Source: Gemmatimonas sp. UBA7669 | GTDB taxonomy: Bacteria; Gemmatimonadota; Gemmatimonadetes; Gemmatimonadales; Gemmatimonadaceae | DNA length: 64,000 nucleotides | Reading direction: 5' to 3' | NCBI RefSeq assembly: GCF_002483225.1 | Contig: NZ_DLHL01000054.1 | Coordinates: 57,881 to 121,880 of the forward strand | Part shown: one piece after another, positions 50,172 to 58,359 of the stretch | Numbering within the stretch: the first letter of the stretch is position 1 | Layout of the letters: every line of letters begins with the position of its first letter | Notes under the pieces: model-generated | The model's input: only the letters and a program-made list of their open reading frames with translations | Told to the model about the DNA's origin: nothing | Database searches by the model: none | Made by a program: the position numbers and the translations under genes

Positions 50172-51512
50172 CTACTGCCCGAGCAGGCGCGGCGACCAGG
50201 CCGACAAGCGCGCTTCCTGCGCACCGAAGGTCAGTTGCCGTGCCCGTCCGGTTTCCGCGTCCACCACCCAGAGCTGGCGAATGCCACTCCGGGTGGACGT
50301 GAGAACCAGGTGACGCGAGTCGGGTGCCCACGACGGGTCGTCATTCCGGCCGTCGTTGGTGACGCTGCGCACCGCCTGGTCTCGCAGGTTGATGATCATG
50401 ATCTGAAACGTGCCGCCGTTTCGCGACTGAAAGGCGACCTGGCGTCCGTCGGGCGACCAGTCTGGCGCCGCGCGGTAGTCCCGGTCTCCAAAGGCCGCGG
50501 CCGTCAGCAATTCCGCGTTGGTACCGTCCAGATCGGAAATATAAACCTCCGGGTGCCCCGAACGATCACTCATGAACGCCACGCGCTGGCCGTCCGGACT
50601 GAAGCTCGGCTGCGCGCTGGCACGACCACGCCCCACCGTCACGCGCCGCGCGGACCCACCGTCGATGGGCTGCGCGTAGAGATCGGTTCCGACCGCGGTA
50701 CCACGCGCATAGACCAGCGTGCGCCCATCGGGCGAAACGGCCGGTGTGGTATGCTCCACCCCGTTCTCACTGACCAACGTACGCTGCGCGCCGCTCACCA
50801 GATCCTTGAACATGATGGGATTGCGGCTGCCGTCGAGCACGGCGTACACCAGCCCGCGCCCGCTGGGCAGCCACTGGGGCGACATGCCGTTTGGCGTGAC
50901 GGCCGTGGCGTTGGCTCCATCGCTGTCCACCACCCAGACGCGGCCACCGCGCTCGAAGGCGATGCGCGACTGCGCAATGCCGCGCTGTCCCGTGACCCAC
51001 TCTTCAATGCCATCGGACACGCCGTGCACGGCCATGCGCCAGTCGCGTGTCTGGGCCGGCGAAGGCAAAGGGAAATCCTTGCTGTTGCGCACCTTCTTGA
51101 GCCCGACATCATGCAGTGCCACGCGAAGCCAGCCGGATGGCAGCACCGAGGCCTGCACGATGCCGTCCACGCCGAGCCGCGTAAAGAGCGCGTAGTTGGG
51201 CGTACCCGTGGTGGCCGGCGCACTGCTCGAACCAACCACCGTGAAGCGGTCGCTGTAATCGAGATCACGCGACAACATGCGCGTGAGTGTGTCGCCATTG
51301 GCGCCCGCAATCGGCAGCACGATGATGGACGTCTTGGCACCCTCACGATACTGAATGCCAAGGCTCACGCCACGGTCTTGCGCACTGGCTACGCTACCGG
51401 GCCCAAGGGGCAGCAGCCCGAGGCCAATCAGGAGCGCCGACGCGACAGCGGTAGCCGACACGGTGGCGCGGCGCAGAACACGAAATGGCGCGAGGCCGCG
51501 CAAACGGGGCAT
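50172..51512 (-). CDS. tolB: Tol-Pal system beta-propeller protein TolB
   Basis: Periplasmic beta-propeller that connects Pal to TolA/TolQR. The 446-residue form starts MPRLRGLAPFRVLRRAT at 51512 and has a signal peptide (VASALLIGLGLLPLGPGSVA). The N-terminal domain resembles TolB (IIVLPIAGANGDTLTRMLSR). The propeller repeats show TolB/WD40-like SPDG motifs: VSPDGRTLVYARG, FSPDGQRVAFMSDRSGHPEV, WSPDGRQVAFQSRNGGTFQI and WAPDSRHLVLTSTRSG. Longer open frame to 51725 is a shadow of the tonB-like gene. Confidence 0.94.
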   Translation of the reverse strand: MPRLRGLAPFRVLRRATVSATAVASALLIGLGLLPLGPGSVASAQDRGVSLGIQYREGAKTSIIVLPIAGANGDTLTRMLSRDLDYSDRFTVVGSSSAPATTGTPNYALFTRLGVDGIVQASVLPSGWLRVALHDVGLKKVRNSKDFPLPSPAQTRDWRMAVHGVSDGIEEWVTGQRGIAQSRIAFERGGRVWVVDSDGANATAVTPNGMSPQWLPSGRGLVYAVLDGSRNPIMFKDLVSGAQRTLVSENGVEHTTPAVSPDGRTLVYARGTAVGTDLYAQPIDGGSARRVTVGRGRASAQPSFSPDGQRVAFMSDRSGHPEVYISDLDGTNAELLTAAAFGDRDYRAAPDWSPDGRQVAFQSRNGGTFQIMIINLRDQAVRSVTNDGRNDDPSWAPDSRHLVLTSTRSGIRQLWVVDAETGRARQLTFGAQEARLSAWSPRLLGQ

Positions 51513-51543
51513 CACAGACGGGTGAAAACGTGGAGACACGGGG

Positions 51544-52293
51544 TTACTGCGGACGCAGGGCATAATCGAACGTGAAATAGACCACCAGCACATCGTCGGC
51601 CCAACCGGCGGGCAAGGGGCCGAAGCTGCGGGCCTGACCCACGGCCTCCACAGCGCCCACCGCATCAAGGTCGTAGAGCCGATTGCCCGACGCCTTGACC
51701 ACCTCGATACCGGCCACCGTGCCATCGCGACGGATCATGAACTTGACCTCGGTCACGAGCGCGGCTGACATACGAGCTGTGCGCCAACTCAGTGTGATTT
51801 GGCGAACGATGTTGTTGAGGTACCCGGGAAAGGGAAACGCGATCCCGTCCGTACGCAGGTTGGCCACGTCGGCGCCTTTGGTTCCGGTGGCGCCTGCGCC
51901 GGCCTTAGGTGCGGCGGTGCTCTTTGCGGACGTGGTGGCGGTCTTGCTGCCCGCCTTGCGCGTCCGCTCGGTGGACGGCGTGGCGCGCGGCGACGGGGCC
52001 GTGGACTTCTTGGTGCTGGTTTTGGGCGCGATCTTTTCTTCCGGCACGCGCTCGGCGCCAGCCACGTTGGGCCCGGCCGCCGTGGGCGCTGCCGTCGGCG
52101 ACTCGACACCCGCCTGACGCAGACCGGCCCGGCCCATCAGTTCCACGCGATACACCGGCGGACGCGGGGGCTCAACCTGGCTGCCCGCCCACCACGCCAG
52201 CGCGACCAGAGCCCCGTGCACGGCCAGCGCCCCCACGAAGCCGCTGCGCAGCCAGGTGGGATGCTGGGCCGAGAGCGCGGCCGCTCGCGCCAT
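51544..52293 (-). CDS. TonB/TolA family energy transducer
   Basis: Inner-membrane-anchored transducer of proton-motive force, probably in the TolA role here. The 249-residue protein has one N-terminal membrane helix (about 17-37: SGFVGALAVHGALVALAWWA) and a long Ala/Thr/Lys/Pro periplasmic linker. The TonB-type C-domain has VKFMIRRDGTVAGIEVVKAS and GNRLYDLDAVGAVEAV. Location between tolR and tolB marks it as TolA-equivalent, while the C-domain is TonB-like; it might also serve the receptor at 23294-26278. Its start shares one base with the tolR stop (TAATG). Confidence 0.88.
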   Translation of the reverse strand: MARAAALSAQHPTWLRSGFVGALAVHGALVALAWWAGSQVEPPRPPVYRVELMGRAGLRQAGVESPTAAPTAAGPNVAGAERVPEEKIAPKTSTKKSTAPSPRATPSTERTRKAGSKTATTSAKSTAAPKAGAGATGTKGADVANLRTDGIAFPFPGYLNNIVRQITLSWRTARMSAALVTEVKFMIRRDGTVAGIEVVKASGNRLYDLDAVGAVEAVGQARSFGPLPAGWADDVLVVYFTFDYALRPQ

Positions 52294-52706
52294 TAGCGGC
52301 GCTCCTCCGGCTCGGCCACGAGGCCGATGTCGGTGATACCACGCTCACGCATGGCCGCCAGCACGCGCACCACCTGGCCATAGTCGGCGCGCGCGTCGGC
52401 GCTCACGAACACACCGCCGCCGCCCTTGCGCTCGGACAGCGCCTTGATGCTGCCCTCAAATTCCTCGAAAGTGAGCGCGGTCTTGTCGACAAAGATGCGT
52501 CCGGCGCGATCGACCGTGACCACGAGACCATTCTTGGGCTCGAGCGGCGCCACCTGCGCCTGCGGCAGCTGAATGTCCACGCCACCCTGCATCATGGGCG
52601 CCGTGATCATGAAGATGATCATGAGCAGCATCATGACGTCAATCAGCGAGACCACGTTGATCTCGGCATTGACGCCCATGCGCTCACCGCGGCGGCCGCG
52701 TCGCAT
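52293..52706 (-). CDS. tolR: TolR/ExbD family protein
   Basis: Proton-channel subunit of the Tol or Ton motor. The 137-residue protein has one membrane helix (VVSLIDVMMLLMIIFMITAP) with the essential aspartate in LIDVM, then a small periplasmic domain (GLVVTVDRAGRIFVDKTALT). TolR and ExbD cannot be distinguished by sequence alone, but adjacency to tolQ, tolB and pal favours TolR. It lies one base from tolQ. Confidence 0.93.
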   Translation of the reverse strand: MRRGRRGERMGVNAEINVVSLIDVMMLLMIIFMITAPMMQGGVDIQLPQAQVAPLEPKNGLVVTVDRAGRIFVDKTALTFEEFEGSIKALSERKGGGGVFVSADARADYGQVVRVLAAMRERGITDIGLVAEPEERR

Positions 52707-52707
52707 G

Positions 52708-53457
52708 TTAAATGCGTCCCTCGCGCACCATCAGCGCGATGAGCTCGGAGCCAAAGCCCTCGAGTTCGTTGTCGAAGCGATTGAGCCGCGCCGCGTACAC
52801 GTTGTACGCAAAGGCCGCCGGAATGGCCACGGCCAGCGCTGCCGCCGTGGCGATGAGCGCCGTCGCAATACCGGGCGCCACCGCGCCAATGTTGCCCGAT
52901 CCCTTGGTGGCGATGCCCTCGAAGGCTTCGATGACACCAAGCACGGTACCGAAGAGACCGATGAGCGGACTGACACTGCCCACCGTGGCCAGCCAGGGAA
53001 TGAAGCGCCCGAGTTCCTCGCGCTCCTTGCCCGACTGCGAATCGAGCACGAGCCGCAACGCTTCCACCTGCGAACCGCTGAGGCGCGCGGTGCGGTCAGT
53101 GGTGGCGGCCAGCGCCGGCTTGGTATCGCCAAGGAATTGCACGGCTCGCGAGAATACAGCGGTGAAGGCGCTGGGCTTGGAGCGCTGCGCGAGCAACATG
53201 GCGTCATCGATGCCACGCGCGCGCTCAAACTCCCGCACAAACGTCTCGCCGTTCTTCTCGGCCGTGCTGAAGGCCCGCCACTTGGCGAACATGATGGTCC
53301 ACGACAGCAGCGACAGCACAGCCAGCAGCAACAACACGGCCTTGGTGACCGGGTCACTGGTGATGATGAGCCCAACAATGGACCGTGAGGCTGCCTCACC
53401 GCCCTGCGTGGAGAGCTGCAACATGAGGAGCGCGCTCAAGCCGGCACTCACGCTCAC
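52708..53457 (-). CDS. tolQ: TolQ/ExbB family proton channel protein
   Basis: MotA/TolQ/ExbB channel subunit. The 249-residue product has three membrane segments (AVLLLLAVLSLLSWTIMFAK; SPLIGLFGTVLGVIEAFEG; GIATALIATAAALAVAIPAA), with the TVGSVSPLIGLFGTVLGV and APGIATALIATAAAL signatures. The GTG at 53457 overlaps the epimerase stop (GTGA). It starts the Tol-Pal series. Confidence 0.94.
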   Translation of the reverse strand: MSVSAGLSALLMLQLSTQGGEAASRSIVGLIITSDPVTKAVLLLLAVLSLLSWTIMFAKWRAFSTAEKNGETFVREFERARGIDDAMLLAQRSKPSAFTAVFSRAVQFLGDTKPALAATTDRTARLSGSQVEALRLVLDSQSGKEREELGRFIPWLATVGSVSPLIGLFGTVLGVIEAFEGIATKGSGNIGAVAPGIATALIATAAALAVAIPAAFAYNVYAARLNRFDNELEGFGSELIALMVREGRI

Positions 53458-54419
53458 GCCGACGCCTTCGCGCGCCGCGCGGCAAAGAACTGATAGGTGC
53501 GCTGCAGTCCTTCCTGGAGCGACACCGTGGGCTGCCAGCCCAACACCTCACGCGCCTTGGCCGTGTTGAGTGCCGAGCGCGCCAGTTCGCCCGCGCGTGC
53601 GGGCGCGTAGTCGATGGGTGCGGTGGCCCCCGACACCTGCCGCAACGTTTCTGCCAGCGTGTTCACTGAGGTCTCGATTCCCGTGCCGATGTTGAACGCG
53701 CGCGCATCGAGGCGCCCGCGTGGCGGGAGCGTGCGCGTGGCGGCCGCGAAGTTTGCACCGGCCACATCGCCCGCATACACGTAATCGCGTGTTTGAGTGC
53801 CATCACCGAAGACGGTGAGTGCGCGTCCGTCGAGCAGCCGGTTGCAGAAGATGGCCACCACACCCGCCTCGCCGTGCGGATCCTGCCGCGGTCCGTACAC
53901 GTTGCCATAGCGCAACGCCACGGTGTCGAGACCATGCACACGCCCGTAGTAGGCGAGGTAGTACTCCACCGACAGCTTGGCGATGCCGTAGGGCGCCTCG
54001 GGATCCTTGGCGAGCGTCTCCGCACTCGGAGGCGGATCGAAGTCGCCGTACAGCGCGCCACCAGTGGACGAAAAAATCGTGCGCGTCGCGTGGCCGCCGG
54101 CCTTCACGGCCTCCATGAGATTGAGCGTGCCAAGAATATTGCGCGTGGCGTCGTAGACCGGGTCGAGCACGCTGCGGCGCACATCGATTTGCGCGGCCAG
54201 ATGACAGAGCACGTCGAACTTGCCGTCACGCACCAGCGCCGCCGCTTCGGGCGTCGTGATGTCGCCGCGCACAAAGCGCGCCGCCGACGGAATGTTCTCC
54301 TCCCGTCCGCTCGACAGGTCGTCGAGAATGGTGACCTGCCAGCCTTCCGCCAGGAATCTGTCCGCCACGTGCGAGCCGATAAAACCGGCGCCGCCCGTCA
54401 CCAGAACCGTGTTCGCCAT
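53454..54419 (-). CDS. NAD-dependent epimerase/dehydratase, GalE-like
   Basis: Extended-SDR sugar-nucleotide epimerase of 321 residues, probably acting on UDP-sugars for surface glycans. Motifs: VLVTGGAGFIGSHVADRFLA, the LDDLSSGREEN loop, HLAAQIDVRRSV, catalytic FSSTGGALYG and YGIAKLSVEYYL (YxxxK), then RYGNVYGPRQDPHGEAGVVA and GDGTQTRDYVYAGDVA. Substrate (UDP-Glc, UDP-GlcNAc or other) is not determined. It is directly coupled to tolQ, an unusual but envelope-related pairing. Confidence 0.88.
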   Translation of the reverse strand: MANTVLVTGGAGFIGSHVADRFLAEGWQVTILDDLSSGREENIPSAARFVRGDITTPEAAALVRDGKFDVLCHLAAQIDVRRSVLDPVYDATRNILGTLNLMEAVKAGGHATRTIFSSTGGALYGDFDPPPSAETLAKDPEAPYGIAKLSVEYYLAYYGRVHGLDTVALRYGNVYGPRQDPHGEAGVVAIFCNRLLDGRALTVFGDGTQTRDYVYAGDVAGANFAAATRTLPPRGRLDARAFNIGTGIETSVNTLAETLRQVSGATAPIDYAPARAGELARSALNTAKAREVLGWQPTVSLQEGLQRTYQFFAARRAKASA

Positions 54420-54470
54420 GCTGTGCCCTGCCTCGGGATCGAATGGTGGGTGGATGGGTCCAATGTAAAC

Positions 54471-54536
54471 GCGCGCCGGGCCCCACGGGGGACCCGGCGC
54501 GCACCAGATTTGTGACAGGGCTCTCGGGAGCCCCTG
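54471..54536 (-). terminator. Two GC hairpins between the LysM gene and the epimerase gene
   Basis: Minus-strand transcripts leaving the LysM gene meet a hairpin at 54536-54516 (CAGGG-CTC/GAG-CCCTG with a bulge), then a strong one at 54502-54471 (ten-base GCGCGCCGGG/CCCGGCGCGC outer stem), followed by GTTTACATT. Not a classic T-tract terminator but likely separates the two transcripts. Confidence 0.5.
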
Positions 54537-54549
54537 AGCACGCCCGAAC

Positions 54550-56091
54550 TTACTCGGGCGCCTTGGCGAAACGGCGGGCGCTCATGCCCACGGCAATCTC
54601 GCGGCCCTGCTGGCTGACGATCACGGCCGTGCTGGACGAGGCGTCCACCCGGACAATGCGCGCGGTGGCCATCACACTTTCCTGCGCGCCGGCCACGGCG
54701 GCGTAGAGCGCCACCTCGTCGCCTGGCTTGAGCCCCTTGTCGGCGCCGGCGCCCAGCACCAGGTAGCTGGAGAGCGTGGGCAGCAGTTCGTTGGGGTCGA
54801 GCCAGAGCACCGAGGTATTCACATCGGGCGACGCCAGCTTCTGCGCCTGGACACGCGGCGCGGCCTCACCGGCCGCGGCCACGAGCTGCTGGCCCTGTTC
54901 GACGCGACCCGACTGACGCAGCACTTCGGCGATGGCCACCGAGCCACCCTCCGCCTTGCGTACCTCCAGGACGCCAGTGGGCACCACCACCTGCCGCCCC
55001 TTGTTGGCGCCACTCAGCGTTTGGGTGGTGAAGGCCACCAGGCGCTGGCCCACGGCCCAGGTGGTCCCGGTCGGCGGCCGGACCTCCACTTCGTCGGTCT
55101 TGAGAGCGCGCTGCGGATAGGTCTGGTCGGCCTCGGCCGACGCTCCACGCCGAGCCACGATACGCCCAGTGCTCCTGACGAGGGATTCGGTGGCCAGATA
55201 GGGCGCGGCCTCAAACTCCGCCTGACGCAGCACCGGCACATTGGGACGCAGGGCAGCCCGGGTGCGACGCTCCGCCTCGGCCGCATCGGGCATGTCGAGA
55301 TGGAAGATCGTCTCGCCCTCCGCCGGCTTGCGCGACGCCGCCTGAGTGGACTGGTCCACCAGCCCGATGCGCTTGAGACTGCGCTCACCCAGCATGGTGC
55401 CGACCTGCGGCGTGAGGTTGGCACGAGAAGTGTCAGCCTGCGCCTGGGACTGCGCGGACGACTGCGCGGGCTTGGGAGCCGCGGCCTGTGCAGTCGGTCT
55501 GGAGCCGGCCGTGCCGGCGGCGTTGGACTTGCCTGCGGTCTGCGCAGCCAGTGACCCCCGACCCGCAGGAGCCGCCGAGCGGGCCGCTGCCGGCGGCGTG
55601 GGCAGCGTGCCCTCGCCCGCCTTGGCCAGCGCCACGCGCGGCACGGTGCTGTCGGCCGGGGCCGCCGCGGCGGCGGCAGCCTTGCTGCCACTGGCCACAC
55701 GACGCGCCGGCACGGTAAGACGCTGACCCACGCGGAGTGGCGCCCCATCGGTGGCGGCAATGCCATTGCGACGCGCCAGCTCCTGCCACTGATGCCCATC
55801 GCCGTAATAGCGGGCCGCCAGGCTCCACAGCGTTTCGCCCGGCTTGACCACGTGGGTGGTGGTGGCGGGCGGCTGACGTGTGGCTTGCGCCTGTGCCGAC
55901 GACGGTGCGGCGGCGGAGTCGGAGGCCTGTGCCTCCACCGACTGCGCGCCCTGCGCGTGCACCACGCGCGGTCGCCATACGATGAGCAGCGCCGCGGTGG
56001 CCACCACAGCCATCAACAGGCGATAAAGCAGCGCGGCAGCCTGCCGCGAGGGCACGACCGACGTGGACTGCGCTCGACGGACAGCGCGCAT
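54550..56091 (-). CDS. LysM-domain protein, membrane-anchored or exported
   Basis: 513-residue protein with an N-terminal hydrophobic segment (LLYRLLMAVVATAALLIVWR) that is either a signal or an anchor, then one LysM domain (about 80-130: VVKPGETLWSLAARYYGDGH ... LRVGQRLTVPA) that should bind peptidoglycan. A long Ala/Pro/Gln-rich linker and an unassigned C-terminal domain (about 300-510) with beta-rich segments such as PGDEVALYAAVAGAQESVMA follow. The ATG at 56091 has GAGG upstream and is preferred over ATG 56121 and the start at 56172. Role likely in the cell wall; exact function unknown. Confidence 0.85.
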   Translation of the reverse strand: MRAVRRAQSTSVVPSRQAAALLYRLLMAVVATAALLIVWRPRVVHAQGAQSVEAQASDSAAAPSSAQAQATRQPPATTTHVVKPGETLWSLAARYYGDGHQWQELARRNGIAATDGAPLRVGQRLTVPARRVASGSKAAAAAAAPADSTVPRVALAKAGEGTLPTPPAAARSAAPAGRGSLAAQTAGKSNAAGTAGSRPTAQAAAPKPAQSSAQSQAQADTSRANLTPQVGTMLGERSLKRIGLVDQSTQAASRKPAEGETIFHLDMPDAAEAERRTRAALRPNVPVLRQAEFEAAPYLATESLVRSTGRIVARRGASAEADQTYPQRALKTDEVEVRPPTGTTWAVGQRLVAFTTQTLSGANKGRQVVVPTGVLEVRKAEGGSVAIAEVLRQSGRVEQGQQLVAAAGEAAPRVQAQKLASPDVNTSVLWLDPNELLPTLSSYLVLGAGADKGLKPGDEVALYAAVAGAQESVMATARIVRVDASSSTAVIVSQQGREIAVGMSARRFAKAPE

Positions 56092-56254
56092 CGCACAACC
56101 TCTACGAAGTAAGGAAGTCATCCCGCACCCCTCCCATCGATCGGGTGATCGCGTCGGTGCGGGCCCCCTCACCCTGAGGCGCGGGGGCTCACACCGGAGA
56201 CGCCTGCGACGATGTCACGTAACGCCCGCAGCCGTCACGCTGATGGCGGTTTCC

Positions 56255-56297
56255 GTCACACGCGCCAGGCCGGCCTCACCGGCCGGGCGCGCGTGAC
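56255..56297 (-). terminator. Two-tier hairpin downstream of ssb
   Basis: Outer arms 56297-56286 and 56266-56255 (12 bp with one G-T) enclose an inner GGCCGG/CCGGCC stem. Located 26 bp after the ssb stop, in the 231-bp gap 56092-56322. No T run follows. Probable end of the ssb transcript. Confidence 0.5.
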
Positions 56298-56322
56298 CAT
56301 TGAACCTGCAGAACAGGGCAAA

Positions 56323-56832
56323 TCAGAACGGGAGATCGTCGTCTTCGTCTTCCAGCGCGCCGGGGAAGTCATTGAAGTCATCCCCACCGGCCGCCGGAGC
56401 CGCCGCAGCCTTGGGACGCGAGGCCGGCGCGGGCGAACGACGCGGCGCGCTGTCCATTTCGTCGCCACCTCCACCGCCACCCGCGCGGCCACCAAGCAGC
56501 ATGAGCTCCTTGACCTTGATCTCGGTGGTGTAGCGGGTCTGACCGTCCTTGTCCTGCCACTGACGGTACTCGATCTCGCCCTCCACATAGACCTTCTCGC
56601 CCTTGCGCACGTACTTCTCGACGACGTCGGCGAGACCGCTGCCACGCGCGCTGTTCCACACCACGCAGCGGTGCCACTCGGTCTTCTCCTGCTTGTTGCC
56701 GTTGGCATCGTTCCAGGTGCGACCCGTGGCCAGCGAGAACGTGGCCACTCGGCCTCCCGTCCCCACAGTGCGCACTTCGGGGTCGCCCCCCACGTTGCCG
56801 ATCAGGATGGCCTTGTTCAGACTGCGGCTCAC
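56323..56832 (-). CDS. ssb: Single-stranded DNA-binding protein
   Basis: SSB, 169 residues. OB-fold core MSRSLNKAILIGNVGGDPEV with VATFSLATGRTW and EWHRCVVWNSARG, then a Gly-rich linker (GGRAGGGGGG) and the acidic tip ending EDDDLPF, which recruits repair partners. It starts at a GTG at 56832 with a strong AAGGAGGT just upstream. It is the last gene of a run that follows uvrB, tsaE, HD-GYP, tsaB and rimI, separated from rimI by 198 bp. Confidence 0.97.
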   Translation of the reverse strand: MSRSLNKAILIGNVGGDPEVRTVGTGGRVATFSLATGRTWNDANGNKQEKTEWHRCVVWNSARGSGLADVVEKYVRKGEKVYVEGEIEYRQWQDKDGQTRYTTEIKVKELMLLGGRAGGGGGGDEMDSAPRRSPAPASRPKAAAAPAAGGDDFNDFPGALEDEDDDLPF

Positions 56833-57030
56833 GGTACCTCCTTGCGATGAACGAACGGGTGAAGTGATTCGAGAAACTTTCGGAACACTGGGGTGGCGCC
56901 TGTCCTACGGCACCCATGCTAAAGCCGATACTGCGGGACCGTTGCACCATTCACACGCGCATGGTGCTCTGGCAACGCAAGGCGCAGCCGTCGGCACACT
57001 GCGGCAAAGATGAGCGGAAATCAGCGAGTC

Positions 57031-57567
57031 TCAGCTTGAAGACGGTGACGGGGTGGCGTGGTCGTCCGCAGCACGCGAGGAAGGCGCCGAGGCCCCCCGT
57101 GCGCGCCGCATCACGAGCGCGTCTTCGGCCGGTTGTTGGTAGTACTGTTTACGACGGCCGACCTGCACGAAGCCCTGCGCCGCATAGAGCGCGCGCGCGG
57201 CTGCATTCGACTCGCGTACCTCCAGAAATATAGCCTCGGCCAGGGCCTCATCGGCCGCCGCGAGCGCTTCCCGCAGCAACGCCCGCCCCACCCCGAGGCC
57301 ACGCCAGGCGGGGTGCGTGGCAATGTTCGCGATCTCGCCCTCGCCCCCGGCCAGCAGCAGCACGCAGTATCCGCACACCTCGCCATTGGCGGCCACCGCT
57401 ACGCGCAGTCGGGCATAGCCTCGCGGCATCAGCTCGGCAAAGGCGCTGCGCGGCCAGGCATCGCTGAACGACGCCGCCTCGATGGCAGCCACAGCCGACA
57501 GGTCCCCTACCTGCATGGCCCGGATGGTGATGCCGGGTCCGGATGCAGCCGCGCGCACCGTGCCCAT
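57031..57567 (-). CDS. rimI: Ribosomal-protein-alanine N-acetyltransferase RimI
   Basis: GNAT acetyltransferase, 178 residues. Acetyl-CoA loop IATHPAWRGLGVGRALLREA with the Q/RxxGxG/A motif, the LEVRESNAAARALYAAQGF motif with catalytic Glu/Tyr region, and the RRKQYY end typical of RimI. The ATG at 57567 (MGTVRAAASGP) lies 5 bp after tsaB; the longer frame to 57609 overlaps tsaB. Adjacent tsaB-rimI is a very common pair. Substrate S18 acetylation is presumed, not shown. Confidence 0.9.
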   Translation of the reverse strand: MGTVRAAASGPGITIRAMQVGDLSAVAAIEAASFSDAWPRSAFAELMPRGYARLRVAVAANGEVCGYCVLLLAGGEGEIANIATHPAWRGLGVGRALLREALAAADEALAEAIFLEVRESNAAARALYAAQGFVQVGRRKQYYQQPAEDALVMRRARGASAPSSRAADDHATPSPSSS

Positions 57568-57572
57568 CCGCG

Positions 57573-58265
57573 TCAGCCCGGAAGGGACACGCCGTGTGCC
57601 GCCTCCCACTTGACCTGCGCTTCAGCCAGACGACCGTACTCCGGCTCCCAGTCGTTGAGCGACACGGGCACCTCGCGCCACGCACCAGCCACCTGCAGGC
57701 AGCGTGCGGCATCGGGCCATACCGCGGCCCTCGATGGCAGCGCCGGCACTTCGGGGCCCACCACGACACGATCTGCAGCCGAGGTACCGGCGGCAAAGGA
57801 CTCGGTCGATATTCGCGACAGCGATCCGTCGGCTTCGACCCGCCCGCCTGTATGAATCAGAGCCGCCTGCACATAGCGCTCACCGCGCAGCGCGTCGGCA
57901 TGCAGCAGGTAGCGGCCGGCCGGCAGGTCAGACGGCAGCGCCGCGGCGGCCAACAGCAGCGACGGCACGGCAAAGAGCGCGCATCCCGCCCCATGGGCCA
58001 GCCCCTTGGCCAGCGAGGCCGCTATGCGCAGCGAGGTGAACGACCCCGGCCCTGCGCCGCAGACCACGGCGCCGAGTGCGCCGGGCGACAGCTCGGCCTC
58101 GGTCAGCAACTCCTGAATGGCCGGAAACAACTGATCCTCCCGGCCCACACCCATGCTTACGCGCCGCACCCGCGGTGCATGCGCGGCCGTCAGCAGGGCC
58201 ACCGAGCCCTGCGCGGTGGCGGCTTCGACCACCAGAATGGGCTGCGAATCGTTGAGCGCGGTCAC
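57573..58265 (-). CDS. tsaB: tRNA t6A biosynthesis protein TsaB
   Basis: Partner of TsaD in making N6-threonylcarbamoyladenosine at A37 of ANN-decoding tRNAs. The 230-residue protein has the ASKHA-type start PILVVEAATAQGSVALL, the GREDQLFPAIQELL segment (H to Q relative to many homologues) and the highly typical GAGPGSFTSLRIAASLAKGL. TsaE of the same complex is at 59932-60420, with an HD-GYP gene between. TsaD is not in the window. Confidence 0.94.
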   Translation of the reverse strand: MTALNDSQPILVVEAATAQGSVALLTAAHAPRVRRVSMGVGREDQLFPAIQELLTEAELSPGALGAVVCGAGPGSFTSLRIAASLAKGLAHGAGCALFAVPSLLLAAAALPSDLPAGRYLLHADALRGERYVQAALIHTGGRVEADGSLSRISTESFAAGTSAADRVVVGPEVPALPSRAAVWPDAARCLQVAGAWREVPVSLNDWEPEYGRLAEAQVKWEAAHGVSLPG

Positions 58266-58359
58266 GCGCTCATTCTACTCAGCCTCGACGCCGGGAAACA
58301 GGTTGGTGGCGCGTCAAGGAAAGGCGCAAAGCGTCAGGAAGGCCCGTCAGGCCGGTGAA

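Noticed and set aside
50098..50331. N-terminal extension of pal to 50331
   Set aside because: It reads through tolB sequence; the lipoprotein signal starts at 50097 with a good ribosome-binding site.
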